This document shows positions 24,381-32,832 of a DNA stretch of 36,813 nucleotides, piece by piece (positions within the stretch are counted from its first letter, which is position 1; each line of letters starts with the position of its first letter). The DNA is taken from contig CAMCBU010000021.1 in the NCBI GenBank assembly GCA_945873095.1, positions 1 through 36,813 of the forward strand, given 5' to 3'. The notes below the pieces were generated by a model. The model was not told the DNA's origin and ran no database searches. It saw only the letters and a program-made list of their open reading frames with translations. This DNA is from Klebsiella pneumoniae (lineage in GTDB: Bacteria; Pseudomonadota; Gammaproteobacteria; Steroidobacterales; Steroidobacteraceae). The translations under genes and the position numbers were made by a program.

Positions 24381-25907
24381 ATGAAACGGCGATCATTCGT
24401 TGCGGGCGCTGCGGCTTCGGCCGCAGCGGGTTGGTTGGGTGCGGGCGCCGCTCGGGCTTGGGCGGCAGCAGGCGAAACACGCTACGACTTGATCGTCATC
24501 GGCGCGGGCACTGCGGGCATACCGGCGGCGATCTTCGCTGCCGCTCGCGGCGCCCGCGTGCTGATGCTCGATGCCGCAAACGACATCGGTGGCACGCTGC
24601 ATCTGTCGACGGGCCAGATGAGTGCGGCGGGCACGAAGTTGCAAGCCTCGCTCGGCATCGTCGACTCCGCCTCGGCGCATTTCGACGACGTGATGCGGAT
24701 CAGCAAAGGCACGGCTGATCCCGAGCTGGTGCGTCTTGCGGTCGACAACGCCGCCACCACCTTCGATTGGTTGATGGAGCACGGTTTCAAGCCTTTGCCC
24801 GATCATCCGGTCTTGGGCCAGGGGCACGAACCCTATTCGCAAAAACGGTATTACTGGGGCGCCGAGGGTGGTCGTACGATCCTCGCCGTCTTGCGTCGGG
24901 AATTGCAGCCCTGGGTGGATCACGGGCGCGTTCAAGGGCGCGTTGATGTCTCCTTGTCGACGCCGGTGACGGCGCTGCTGACCAACGACGCGGGCGATAT
25001 CGAAGCGGTGCGCGTCAAATCCGGTTTGGCGGGGACGGTATTTCGCGGCCGGTATGTGCTGCTCGCTTGCGGTGGCTATGTCTCGAATCCGCAGTTGTTC
25101 GAGCAACTCTCGGGTGTGCGCGACTATGGCGATAACGGCTATCCCTATTCGCAAGGCGCGGGCATCGAGCTCGGTATGTCGGTGGGCGGCTTCGTTCGTG
25201 GTCGCGAAAATTATTTGAGCAACTTCGGCTCGATCCTGGCGGACGATCAATACCCGGCCAAGATGTTCGCGCGTTTCGTCGTCATTCCGCAGCAGCGCCA
25301 GCCGTGGGAAATCTTCGTGAATGCGCGTGGTGAGCGCTTCATCCGGGAGGATGAGCCGAGCTTCGACAAGCGCGAGATGTCGCTGTTGTCGCAACCCGAT
25401 CTGCGCTACTGGATCGTATTCGACGAAGAGATTCTGGCCTCGGCACCTCCGGGTGTCGGCGGATTCTCCCGCGAGGAGATCCGCGATGCCTTTGATGCGC
25501 ACTCCTGGTTCATCAAGGCAGATACCTTGCCCGAGCTTGCGGCGAAGGCTGGCATCGATGCAGCGGGTTTGCTGCGCAGCGTCGAGGACTACAACCGCGG
25601 CGTCACCGAGCGTCGTGATCGACTCGGTCGCGCGCATTTGCCGAAAAAAATCGTCAAGGCGCCGTTCTACGCGATTCGTCACCAAGGCCACTCGACCACC
25701 TCCACCGTGGGGCTTGCCGTCAACGGGGCATTGAATGTCGTGCGCGCGCGGGGTGAGCCGGTACGAAATTTGTACGCGGCGGGTGAGTTGCTCGGCGCGG
25801 GTCAGTTGATGGGCCAGTCTTTCGTCGGCGGCATGATGGTCACGCCGGCGATGACCTTCGGACGACTCTTGGGTCAAAGATTGCCCATCGGTGGGGTGCG
25901 TGCATGA
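24381..25907 (+). CDS. Tat-exported FAD-dependent dehydrogenase/reductase (fumarate-reductase/KstD-like)
   Basis: A 508-residue flavoprotein. The start MKRRSFVAGAAASAAAG is a twin-arginine signal, so it is probably folded with FAD and exported. The dinucleotide motif DLIVIGAGTAGIPAAIFAAARGARVLMLDA is followed by the FAD_binding_2 pattern GGTLHLSTGQMSAAGT. Later come RGRYVLLACGGYVSN, NARGERFIREDE and the C-terminal FAD loop NLYAAGELLGAGQLMGQSFVGGMMVTPAMTFGR. Homologues include soluble fumarate/urocanate reductases and 3-ketosteroid 1- or 4(5-alpha)-dehydrogenases. It therefore adds or removes hydrogens across a C-C bond next to a carbonyl; direction and substrate are unknown. An AGGGGGG sequence precedes the ATG. 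It overlaps the hydrolase gene by ATGA at 25904-25907. Confidence 0.93.
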   Translation: MKRRSFVAGAAASAAAGWLGAGAARAWAAAGETRYDLIVIGAGTAGIPAAIFAAARGARVLMLDAANDIGGTLHLSTGQMSAAGTKLQASLGIVDSASAHFDDVMRISKGTADPELVRLAVDNAATTFDWLMEHGFKPLPDHPVLGQGHEPYSQKRYYWGAEGGRTILAVLRRELQPWVDHGRVQGRVDVSLSTPVTALLTNDAGDIEAVRVKSGLAGTVFRGRYVLLACGGYVSNPQLFEQLSGVRDYGDNGYPYSQGAGIELGMSVGGFVRGRENYLSNFGSILADDQYPAKMFARFVVIPQQRQPWEIFVNARGERFIREDEPSFDKREMSLLSQPDLRYWIVFDEEILASAPPGVGGFSREEIRDAFDAHSWFIKADTLPELAAKAGIDAAGLLRSVEDYNRGVTERRDRLGRAHLPKKIVKAPFYAIRHQGHSTTSTVGLAVNGALNVVRARGEPVRNLYAAGELLGAGQLMGQSFVGGMMVTPAMTFGRLLGQRLPIGGVRA

Positions 25908-26827
25908 GAATGCGATGGTTGGGTGCGATGCTCGCACTGTTTATGGGGCCCATCATGACGCAGGCGGCGACGGATCCTTCGCAGCAACGGACGGTGCTCG
26001 GCTCGATCGGGCTCGAGGGTGTTCGAGTGGAGCGCGGGTATGCACCATCGCCGCTGGGGCAGATCCATTACCAAGATGTCGGTGTGGCCCGAGACGGGCA
26101 GCCGATCTACGCGCTGTTCCATCAGGTGCCGTGGTTTCACATCTACTACACGCGCGCGCAAACGGAACTCGCCAAGCGTGGCATTCGTTCGATCGCCTTG
26201 GATACGCCGGGATACGGCCTGTCGTCGAGGCCGTCGCAACCGCCTTCGATCGCCGACTACGTGACGGCGCTGCGAGCGGCGTTAGCGCATCTGAAGATCG
26301 ATCGCGCGGTGGTGGTGGGTCATCACACCGGCGTGACGCTCGGGGTTGAGTTCGCACGCCGCGCGCCGCAGCAAGTGCAGTGTCTCGTGGGGCATGGTGT
26401 GCCGATCTACACCGAGGCCGAGGCAAAGGCGCGTCTCGCCAATCCGCACTGGGATCAGAGCTACAAGCCCGAGGGCGCGCATCTCGCCGAGCGGTATGCC
26501 TTCCTGTCGGGGCGTCTTGCTGGCAGTCCCGATGCGTTGCATTGGTCGGTGTTTTCGCTCTTCTTGGCTGGTCCCAACGAGTGGTTCGGTCATCATGCCG
26601 TATTCCGCTACGACATGGCTGACGCGATCAAAGAATTGAAGGTGCCGATGATCGTCCTCAGCAACTCCGACGATCTGCTCGACTTCACGCTTGATCGGGT
26701 GCGCGCGCTGCGACCGGACTTCAGCTACCGCCGGCTCGAGGGCATGTCATCCAATATGGCGTTTGATCAGCCGGTCGAGTGGATCGAGGCGGTCACCTCG
26801 AGCGTGGCTGCGAGCTGTCCGCGTTAA
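25904..26827 (+). CDS. Exported alpha/beta-hydrolase-fold protein with atypical catalytic residues
   Basis: A 307-residue alpha/beta hydrolase with a signal peptide (WLGAMLALFMGPIMTQA, cleaved near residue 21). The fold marks are YALFHQVPWFHIYY (oxyanion region), LDTPGYGLSSRP and the nucleophile elbow VVVGHHTGVTLG. The elbow G139-H-H-T-G143 has His at residue 141, where active hydrolases have Ser, Asp or Cys. The usual catalytic His position near the C-terminus reads SSNMAFDQP, also lacking His. An acidic residue in SNSDDLLD may remain. It may be a specialised family that uses another mechanism, or a binding protein. It is co-translated with the Tat flavoprotein (ATGA), so both probably work on one substrate in the periplasm. 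The last 35 bases overlap the convergent amidohydrolase gene. Confidence 0.88.
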   Translation: MRMRWLGAMLALFMGPIMTQAATDPSQQRTVLGSIGLEGVRVERGYAPSPLGQIHYQDVGVARDGQPIYALFHQVPWFHIYYTRAQTELAKRGIRSIALDTPGYGLSSRPSQPPSIADYVTALRAALAHLKIDRAVVVGHHTGVTLGVEFARRAPQQVQCLVGHGVPIYTEAEAKARLANPHWDQSYKPEGAHLAERYAFLSGRLAGSPDALHWSVFSLFLAGPNEWFGHHAVFRYDMADAIKELKVPMIVLSNSDDLLDFTLDRVRALRPDFSYRRLEGMSSNMAFDQPVEWIEAVTSSVAASCPR

Positions 26828-28592
26828 GGCGAACCAGCCTGCCCGGTCGCGTACTCTTGACGTCACCCTCGCGCGCGACCGCTTGGCCGGCGACCCACGT
26901 GCCGAGATAACCCTCGCCCTTCTGCAGTAGGCGACGACCCCCTGCGGGTAGATCGCGAACGATCTGGGGTGCACCGGTGTCGAGGCGCGACGGGTCGATC
27001 AGATTGAGGTCGGCACGTAAACCAACGGCAATTTCGCCCCGATCTTTCAAGCCCATGTGGCGTGCATTGCGACGCGTCAGCATCTCGATCACGCGCTCGA
27101 TACCGAGCCCGCCGTCGGCAATCGCATGACCCCAGCGTGTCATGAGATAGGTCGTCGTGCTGGCATCACAGATCGTGCCGACGTGCGCACCCGAGTCCGA
27201 CAGGCCATAGAGCGCGCGCGGATGTTGCAGCATTTCGCCAACCACCGCGAGCGAGCCCTCGTTGTAGTTGAAAATCGGAAAGTGCACGAGGTTCGAGCCA
27301 TCGCCTTCGACTAGATAGTCGTACAAGGCCTCGATTGCAGTGCAGCCGCGCTGTTTCGCGACGACGTAAAAGCTTTGGGTGACGGGCGGTTCGTAGTTGG
27401 GTGAACGACGTCCGCTCGTCATCAGCGGGAACATGCGCGCACTGATGAGATCGAGTTTGGCGAGCATCAGATCGACGATCGGTGGCACCGAGGTGCCATC
27501 ACCTGATAGCCGCCCAGACTTTTCACCGAGGATGCGCGCTTTACGCGCGGGTTCGCGCAGCGCGGCGGCGCGCTCAGCAAGCGGCGTCGCCGCCACTTCG
27601 AGGTAGCCGGGAAATCCCATGAAGGGGTGGAAGGTGGTGTCGAGACCGAGAATGACGCCGATGCCGCGCGCACCGGCCTGCAAAGATAGCGACAAGCCCT
27701 GGGCCACGGCGGCGTCGGTGCGGGCACGGATGGCGCGCCATTGCTCTCCGCCCGGGTCGCGCTGCAGCCAGGTCATCGACAGAGGCCGGCCGCTCTCGCG
27801 CGCCAGTAACTCGACGAGGTCGAACTCGGCGTCGAATCCCTCGGGACCATGCAGCAAGTTGAAATCACTGACGAGCTGCAACACGCCGCGCTCGCGTCCG
27901 CGAAACACCGCCGCAAGACCCGCCAGTTCGCGGGCATCGGCATCCGAAGCGGGAGTGGCAACGCCTGCCGTCGTTCGATGATTGTCGGTACGGCCGCTCG
28001 AAAAACCGGCGGCACCCGCATCGAGTGCCTCGCGAAGAGCGCGACACATGGCGTCGATCTCCGCGGGCGTGGCGATTTCTTGTGCGAGGGCGCGATCACC
28101 CATGATCGCCATGCGCAGCGGGTCGTGCGGCACCTGCACCAGAAAGTCGAGGCTGTGCGGTAGCCGATCCAGGGCATCCATATACTCGGGAAAGCTCTGC
28201 CAGTCGAAGCTCACACCCTCTGCCAGTGCCGTACCCGGAATATCTTCGACGCCCTCCATCAAAGAAATCAGATCATCGACGGCGCGTTGCTTGTCACCGC
28301 TGCGTAGTGGTGCGAAACCGACACCGCAATTGCCGAAGACGACGGTAGTCACGCCATGATGGATGCTCGGACTGAAGGTTTGGTCCCAGCTCGCTTGGCC
28401 GTCGAAGTGAGTGTGGATGTCGACGAAGCCCGGCGTCAGCCAGGCGCCTGCAGCATCGACACGCTGCTGCGAATGACCCGTGATATGACCGATTTCGGCG
28501 ATGAGCCCGTCTTTGACGCCGACGTCGGCCGTGCGCGCCGCTTGACCGCTGCCATCGAGGACGGTTGCACCTTCAAACACCAGATCGTGCAT
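26793..28592 (-). CDS. D-aminoacylase / N-acyl-D-amino-acid deacylase-like amidohydrolase
   Basis: A 599-residue member of the amidohydrolase D-aminoacylase family. GFVDIHTHFDGQASWD holds the first metal histidines H60 and H62. VVFGNCGVGFAP holds C89, which bridges the metals in D-aminoacylases. Then come SSGRTDN, the SDSGAHVGTICDAS strand with the catalytic-type Asp, and the closing sandwich. The family cleaves N-acyl groups from D-amino acids, and many relatives act on other amides or esters; no signal peptide is seen, so it is cytoplasmic. It overlaps the upstream BASS transporter gene by 20 bp, indicating coupling: import followed by hydrolysis is a natural reading (inference). Confidence 0.92.
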   Translation of the reverse strand: MHDLVFEGATVLDGSGQAARTADVGVKDGLIAEIGHITGHSQQRVDAAGAWLTPGFVDIHTHFDGQASWDQTFSPSIHHGVTTVVFGNCGVGFAPLRSGDKQRAVDDLISLMEGVEDIPGTALAEGVSFDWQSFPEYMDALDRLPHSLDFLVQVPHDPLRMAIMGDRALAQEIATPAEIDAMCRALREALDAGAAGFSSGRTDNHRTTAGVATPASDADARELAGLAAVFRGRERGVLQLVSDFNLLHGPEGFDAEFDLVELLARESGRPLSMTWLQRDPGGEQWRAIRARTDAAVAQGLSLSLQAGARGIGVILGLDTTFHPFMGFPGYLEVAATPLAERAAALREPARKARILGEKSGRLSGDGTSVPPIVDLMLAKLDLISARMFPLMTSGRRSPNYEPPVTQSFYVVAKQRGCTAIEALYDYLVEGDGSNLVHFPIFNYNEGSLAVVGEMLQHPRALYGLSDSGAHVGTICDASTTTYLMTRWGHAIADGGLGIERVIEMLTRRNARHMGLKDRGEIAVGLRADLNLIDPSRLDTGAPQIVRDLPAGGRRLLQKGEGYLGTWVAGQAVAREGDVKSTRPGRLVRLNADSSQPRSR

Positions 28593-29448
28593 CGAACTGT
28601 CTCCAAAGAAATGCCAGGCTCATACCCGAGACGATGTGCCAAATGCCCCAAAGACTGGCGATGATCACCATGCCGAGATCCGAATCGAACTGCAAGGCGA
28701 TGATGCCGAGCGCAAGCCCGGAATTCTGCATGCCGGCTTCGACGGTCACGGCGCGGCGTTGTGCACTGCCGAGACCAAACAGGATGGCGGTGATCCAGCC
28801 TAGCGCGAGACCGAGGGCGTTGTGAGCGACGACGAGCCCGAATGGCAGCACGATCGCTGCGTTCAACAGATGACGCTCGCGAATCAGCCCGATCACGATG
28901 AAAAGCAGCAGGGCGATCAAGCCAAAGCGACCGAGCGGTTCTCGCCATCGCTCGGCGAGCGCCGGATGGCGGTGTCGTAGCCACAAGCCTGCGAGCAGCG
29001 GAATACCGAGTAGCAAGAGCAGGCTCGAAGCGATGTCCGTCGGTGACAGCGACAACGTCTGCATGAACGAGCGCGTCTCGGGATTGGCGCTCATCGTCCA
29101 GGCGAAGTTGAAGGGCGTGAGCACGAATGCCAACACGGTGGCGACGGCCGAGAGACTCACGGAATACGCCGTATCACCGCGCCCCCAGTGCGTGACCACA
29201 TTCGATAATGATCCACCGGGGCAACAGGCGACGAGCAGCATGGCCGCTTCGGTGGCAGGGGGCAGATCGAGGCCGAGCGTCATCAGCCAGGTCGCGATCG
29301 GCAAGCCCACGAATTGCGGCACAAGACCGATCGCGAGCGTGCGCGGCATGGCGAACACGCGCGCAAAGTCGCTGGTGCGCAGCTCCAGCGCCACGGCGAA
29401 GACCATCGTCATCAAGACGAGGCTCAACACCGCTTGCTGCAGCTGCAT
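28573..29448 (-). CDS. BASS-family transporter (bile acid:Na+ symporter type)
   Basis: A 291-residue membrane protein with about nine to ten helices. Two family hallmarks are intact: LLVACCPGGSLSNVVTHWGRGD (near residues 93-113), containing the conserved C-C-P-G-G-x-x-S-N crossing segment, and EAGMQNSGLALGI, the second broken-helix motif. The group transports bile acids, steroid sulfates, pantothenate or other organic anions with Na+. With the overlapping D-aminoacylase-like gene downstream and the exported EEP gene 12 bp upstream, it forms a minus operon that would release, import and hydrolyse an organic anion. Confidence 0.93.
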   Translation of the reverse strand: MQLQQAVLSLVLMTMVFAVALELRTSDFARVFAMPRTLAIGLVPQFVGLPIATWLMTLGLDLPPATEAAMLLVACCPGGSLSNVVTHWGRGDTAYSVSLSAVATVLAFVLTPFNFAWTMSANPETRSFMQTLSLSPTDIASSLLLLLGIPLLAGLWLRHRHPALAERWREPLGRFGLIALLLFIVIGLIRERHLLNAAIVLPFGLVVAHNALGLALGWITAILFGLGSAQRRAVTVEAGMQNSGLALGIIALQFDSDLGMVIIASLWGIWHIVSGMSLAFLWRQFDARSGV

Positions 29449-29460
29449 GGGGATGTTGGC

Positions 29461-30447
29461 TCAGCGCGGTAGTGCGACTTCGATACCGACGGGGCAGTGG
29501 TCCGAGAGCTTGCGCTTGAGCGCGTCGCCTTCGTCGAAGGTCGTTCGGATGAATGAGCCCGGCACACGCAGTGCTGCGAGCGTTTCACCGAGCACGACAT
29601 GATCGATGTAACTGCCGTAGTTTTGTGCTGCCGAGCAATTCACGAAGCGTTCACCGCTCGAGACGTTGACGAGTCGTGCCCCCGCTGGTTCTCCATCGTC
29701 GATCTCAGCCCAGAAGTTGCGTAACGTGCCCTCGTCCGTGCGGGCAGGACCACGAATGCTGAAGTCGTGGTTGAAGTCACCGAGGATGGCGAATCTGTGA
29801 CCCGCTGCGGCTTGCTCGTCGATCCAGGCTTCGAGCAGCGGGACTTGCTTGGCGAGCGTTTCGCAATCGCGCCGCGGGTCATCGAGCGGGCGTCGCGGGC
29901 AACCCGCCTTCAGGTGCACGGAGAGCAAGTGGGTCTCGCGGCGATCGTCGGGGTACAGCACGAGATACGCGCCGCTGCGAACCCGACCGCCTAGCGACAA
30001 GGATTCGACATCCGCCGCGCAGCGGAAGGGAACGCCTCTGCGGATCGCGAAGCCGTTGTTCTGGACGCCGGGGCGCTTCGTGAAACAGAACTCGTGCTGG
30101 GTGAAGACCTTGCGAGCCGCGGCTGGCCCGTCGACCTCTTGCAGTGCGATGACGTCGGCATCGAGATCGGCTCCGACTTTGCGCAGCGCGCGAACGTCGG
30201 CCTCAGAGCGTTGCAATTCGTCCGCTACATTGCACGGGATGTATCGCTCCCGATTGCCCGGCGAGGCGTTGCGCGGCAGGCAGGTTGCGGTCAGTTCGCG
30301 AAATTCGCGCGGGGCGATCAACCACTCGAGATTCCAGGTCGCCATGCGCAGGGTGGTGGTGCCGCGCGCAGCATTCTCAGCGCTGGTGTCGCTAATCGAG
30401 GCAAGTGCAGCAAGCAGCAGGGCGAACAGAATGGTGGTGTGGCGCAT
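29461..30447 (-). CDS. Exported endonuclease/exonuclease/phosphatase (EEP) family protein
   Basis: A 328-residue DNase-I-fold protein with a signal peptide (TTILFALLLAALASISDTSA). Catalytic blocks are in order: MATWNLEWL (N39), DVIALQEVDG (metal Glu), LLSVHLKAGCP (His), AILGDFNHDFS (Asp/Asn pair) and LSDHCPVGIEV (terminal Asp-His). All essential residues appear to be kept, so it should be an active phosphodiesterase or phosphatase in the periplasm or outside; DNA, RNA or a phospho-lipid are all possible substrates. It is the first gene of the minus operon with the BASS transporter, and its promoter lies in the 53-bp gap to the divergent isomerase-like gene. Confidence 0.92.
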   Translation of the reverse strand: MRHTTILFALLLAALASISDTSAENAARGTTTLRMATWNLEWLIAPREFRELTATCLPRNASPGNRERYIPCNVADELQRSEADVRALRKVGADLDADVIALQEVDGPAAARKVFTQHEFCFTKRPGVQNNGFAIRRGVPFRCAADVESLSLGGRVRSGAYLVLYPDDRRETHLLSVHLKAGCPRRPLDDPRRDCETLAKQVPLLEAWIDEQAAAGHRFAILGDFNHDFSIRGPARTDEGTLRNFWAEIDDGEPAGARLVNVSSGERFVNCSAAQNYGSYIDHVVLGETLAALRVPGSFIRTTFDEGDALKRKLSDHCPVGIEVALPR

Positions 30448-30500
30448 ACGGTGAATTACAGCATGCTAGGCTCGAGTTTGCTGCAACGGGAGAGCCTTTT

Positions 30501-31250
30501 ATGGGTCGTGACGCCAAGGGATATCGGCGGTTGTTCGGTGTGCTCGGGCCGTCTACCAATACGATCGTGCAGCCCGACTACGACGACATGCGACCGCTCG
30601 GTGTGACCAATCACTACAGTCGGATCTTCACGCCCAACTCCCGCGCCATCAGCGACGAAACCTTCATGGCCGCCACGCATACCATCGGCGCCGGCGTGAT
30701 CGACGCGGTGCGCAGCGTGATGACCTGCGAGCCGGATTACCTGGTCATGGGCATGTCGGCCGTGACGTTCTACGGCGGTTACGCGGGCGCCGAAGCCTTT
30801 CGCGAAACGGTGGAGCAGGAGTCCGGCGTACGAATTTCAATCGGCTCGCACGCGTGCACGGCAGCGCTGAGGGCTTACGGCGACATCCGTCGCATCGCCT
30901 TCTTTTCGCCCTATTACCCGATCGCCAATGCCGAGGTGCGGCGCTACTTCACCGATGCGGGCTTTGAGACCGTGCGCGATGCCGCGTTGCGCGCGCCGTC
31001 GTGGACGGCGATTGCACAGATCCCCGAATCCCGCTGTCGCGAGGTACTGCGTGAACTCGACGGACCGGATGTCGATGCGATCTTGCAGGTGGGCACCAAT
31101 CTGTCGATGGTTCGTCTTGCCGGCGAGGCGGAGCAGTGGCTCGGCAAGCCGGTCATCGCGATCAACACGGCAACCTACTGGCATGCGCTGCGTGCTAACG
31201 GCATCGACGACCGCATGTCGGGCTTTGGCCGGTTGTTGTCGGATTTTTAG
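30501..31250 (+). CDS. Maleate isomerase / Asp-Glu racemase superfamily protein lacking both canonical cysteines
   Basis: A 249-residue relative of maleate cis-trans isomerase and arylmalonate decarboxylase. FGVLGPSTNTIVQPDY is the conserved opening, and KPVIAINTATYWHALRANGI matches the G-K-P-V-x-x-x-N-x-A-x-x-W-H-A-L-R end block. At the first catalytic Cys position (A-C-T-S in relatives) this protein has M-G-M-S-A-V (83-88); at the second (S-C-T-N-L) it has V-G-T-N-L (197-201). A Cys instead lies at 119 in GSHACTAALRAYG. It may be inactive, bind a diacid, or use C119. GGGAGAG precedes the chosen ATG; the longer frame to 30405 runs into the divergent EEP gene. It lies 32 bp upstream of methyltransferase B, likely in one operon. 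Confidence 0.88.
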   Translation: MGRDAKGYRRLFGVLGPSTNTIVQPDYDDMRPLGVTNHYSRIFTPNSRAISDETFMAATHTIGAGVIDAVRSVMTCEPDYLVMGMSAVTFYGGYAGAEAFRETVEQESGVRISIGSHACTAALRAYGDIRRIAFFSPYYPIANAEVRRYFTDAGFETVRDAALRAPSWTAIAQIPESRCREVLRELDGPDVDAILQVGTNLSMVRLAGEAEQWLGKPVIAINTATYWHALRANGIDDRMSGFGRLLSDF

Positions 31251-31282
31251 CTGCGCATAATCGACCGAACGGAGGTGGGCCC

Positions 31283-32473
31283 ATGTTGGAACTGAAGCAC
31301 GATTTGCGCTTGGCCAAGACGCGCGACGAAAAGGCGCGCATGAATTTCGTCTCGGGTTTACGCGCCCATGTTTTGAACGACTTGGCGAGCGGCATGCGAT
31401 CGGTCTACGACGCGAAGGTCGAGCCGCAGTTCCGCCGCGAACAAAAGCGGGTGCCCAAAGATGGTCCTGAAGTGCACGAGGCCATCAAGGGTCACGACTA
31501 TTTCAAGTTCTATTCGACCCTGCGCGTCACCGCGCAGGATATGGTGTGGCAGTCGGTCATCCCGCCACTCGAGCGTAATCGTCCCGAGCTCAAGCAGAAG
31601 GCGGCCAAGCTCGCGGGGAAAAGCAAGGCACGTGGAACGCTGCGCCTGCAGTCGAATTTTGAAGTGCCGCGTTATGTTTCGGCGATCGACGTACATCTGA
31701 TGGCAGGTAACTACGACGGTGAGTACGAGAAGGACGATCTGGCGGCCGGCTCGCTCTACGACAACGGTCTTGCGGTTTTCTCCTTCGGGCTGATGGGGCA
31801 GAACCTCGACGACATCGGTCAGTCGATCGCCGGTTTCATCCGGTTGAAATATCCGGCTCTGCAGCCAAAGAAGATCCTCGATCTCGGTTGCACGATCGGG
31901 CACAACACGGGCTCGTGGAAAGACCACTTTCCCGAAGCCGAGGTACACGGTATCGATGTGGCAGCGCCCTGTCTGCGTTACGCCCACGCTCGTGCCGAGG
32001 CGCAGGATCGCGCGGTGCACTTCCACCAAATGAACGCCGAGCAGCTCGACTTTCCCGACGCTAGTTTCGACGTCGTGTTCTCATCGATGTTCCTGCACGA
32101 AGTGCCGAAGAAGAGCATCGCCAAGATCATGGATGAGGCCTATCGGGTGTTGAAGCCGGGTGGTCTCATGCTGCACATGGAGCTGCCGCCGAACTCGCAG
32201 TTGTCGGCCTACGACGCGTTTTATCTCGACTGGGATAGCGCTTATAACAACGAACCGTTCTACAAACCTTTCCGCGACTTGCGCCCCGAAGATCTTTGTT
32301 CGAAAGCGGGGTTCGATCCCGAAAAATACGTGCAATTCGTGATTCCGTCGGTCGGTTGGTATGGCGAGAAGGTGTGGCGCGAGGCTGCGACCCGTCCCCC
32401 CGAGGTCGATAGTGACAAAACCGGCCGTCTCACCGACGGAATTCTTTGGTATTGCTTCGGAGCCTGGAAATGA
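31283..32473 (+). CDS. Class I SAM-dependent methyltransferase B (paralogue of 23162-24358)
   Basis: A 396-residue enzyme with the same architecture as copy A. A charged helical N-terminal domain contains LRLQSNFEVPRYVSAIDVHL (120-139). The Rossmann domain begins KILDLGCTIGHN at 197-208, with the same motif I variant D-L-G-x-T-x-G-x-N. Then come VHGIDVAAPCLRYAHARAEA, NAEQLDFPDASFDVVFSSMFLHEV and LKPGGLMLHMELPPNS, and a final N-N-E-P-F-Y-x-x-F-R block followed by DLCSKAGF. The ends differ more than the core, which suggests different substrates or partners. GGAGGT at 31271-31276 supports the ATG. The stop overlaps the small-protein gene by ATGA (32470-32473), so enzyme and small protein are translated together. 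Confidence 0.92.
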   Translation: MLELKHDLRLAKTRDEKARMNFVSGLRAHVLNDLASGMRSVYDAKVEPQFRREQKRVPKDGPEVHEAIKGHDYFKFYSTLRVTAQDMVWQSVIPPLERNRPELKQKAAKLAGKSKARGTLRLQSNFEVPRYVSAIDVHLMAGNYDGEYEKDDLAAGSLYDNGLAVFSFGLMGQNLDDIGQSIAGFIRLKYPALQPKKILDLGCTIGHNTGSWKDHFPEAEVHGIDVAAPCLRYAHARAEAQDRAVHFHQMNAEQLDFPDASFDVVFSSMFLHEVPKKSIAKIMDEAYRVLKPGGLMLHMELPPNSQLSAYDAFYLDWDSAYNNEPFYKPFRDLRPEDLCSKAGFDPEKYVQFVIPSVGWYGEKVWREAATRPPEVDSDKTGRLTDGILWYCFGAWK

Positions 32474-32832
32474 GCCGACAACCGATGCGCCGCACCATTC
32501 GCGGTGGCCGTCCGTATTTCTTTGCCGACCCCGCGATCGACAAGGTGTTGAATATGGTCGTGGTGCTAGCGAGCGAGGTCTGGACGCTGCGTGAGCGCTT
32601 GATGGCGATGGAGGCGATTCAGGTCAACCGTGGTGGCTTGAAGGCGGGCGAGATCGATCGTTTCGAGTTCAAGCCCGAGGATGAGGCAAACCTGTCGGCT
32701 CAAAGAAAAGAATACATCGACAGCTTGTTCCGCGTCCTCGCCGAGCAGGTCGATGAGGCCCGTCGCAGCAAGCCGGCAGCGAGCGCCGCGCCTGCCAAAA
32801 CCAAGAAAAAAGCCACGCGCAAAAAGAAATAG
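32470..32832 (+). CDS. Small FF-DP-ID protein B, partner of methyltransferase B
   Basis: A 120-residue paralogue of the protein at 22813-23103. It shares R-P-Y-F-F-A-D-P-A-I-D-K-V, S-E-V-W-T-L-R-E-R-L-x-x-M-E and a terminal Y-I-D-S-L-F-R-V-L helix. Beyond the shared part it adds an Ala/Pro/Lys tail ending A-T-R-K-K-K, a basic extension typical of nucleic-acid or acidic-membrane contact but here only descriptive. The ATG overlaps the stop of methyltransferase B, so tight coupling and a probable heteromer are inferred. I know no named domain for this block. Confidence 0.88.
   Translation: MSRQPMRRTIRGGRPYFFADPAIDKVLNMVVVLASEVWTLRERLMAMEAIQVNRGGLKAGEIDRFEFKPEDEANLSAQRKEYIDSLFRVLAEQVDEARRSKPAASAAPAKTKKKATRKKK

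Noticed and set aside
24393-25937. A 514-codon minus-strand open frame opposite the flavoprotein
   Set aside because: The plus-strand product has the full FAD motif set and a Tat signal. The minus frame has none.
22813-32832. Small proteins as RiPP precursor peptides modified by the methyltransferases
   Set aside because: They are 96-120 residues with conserved folded-looking helices, no leader/core boundary and no cyclase, protease or export gene for peptides nearby.
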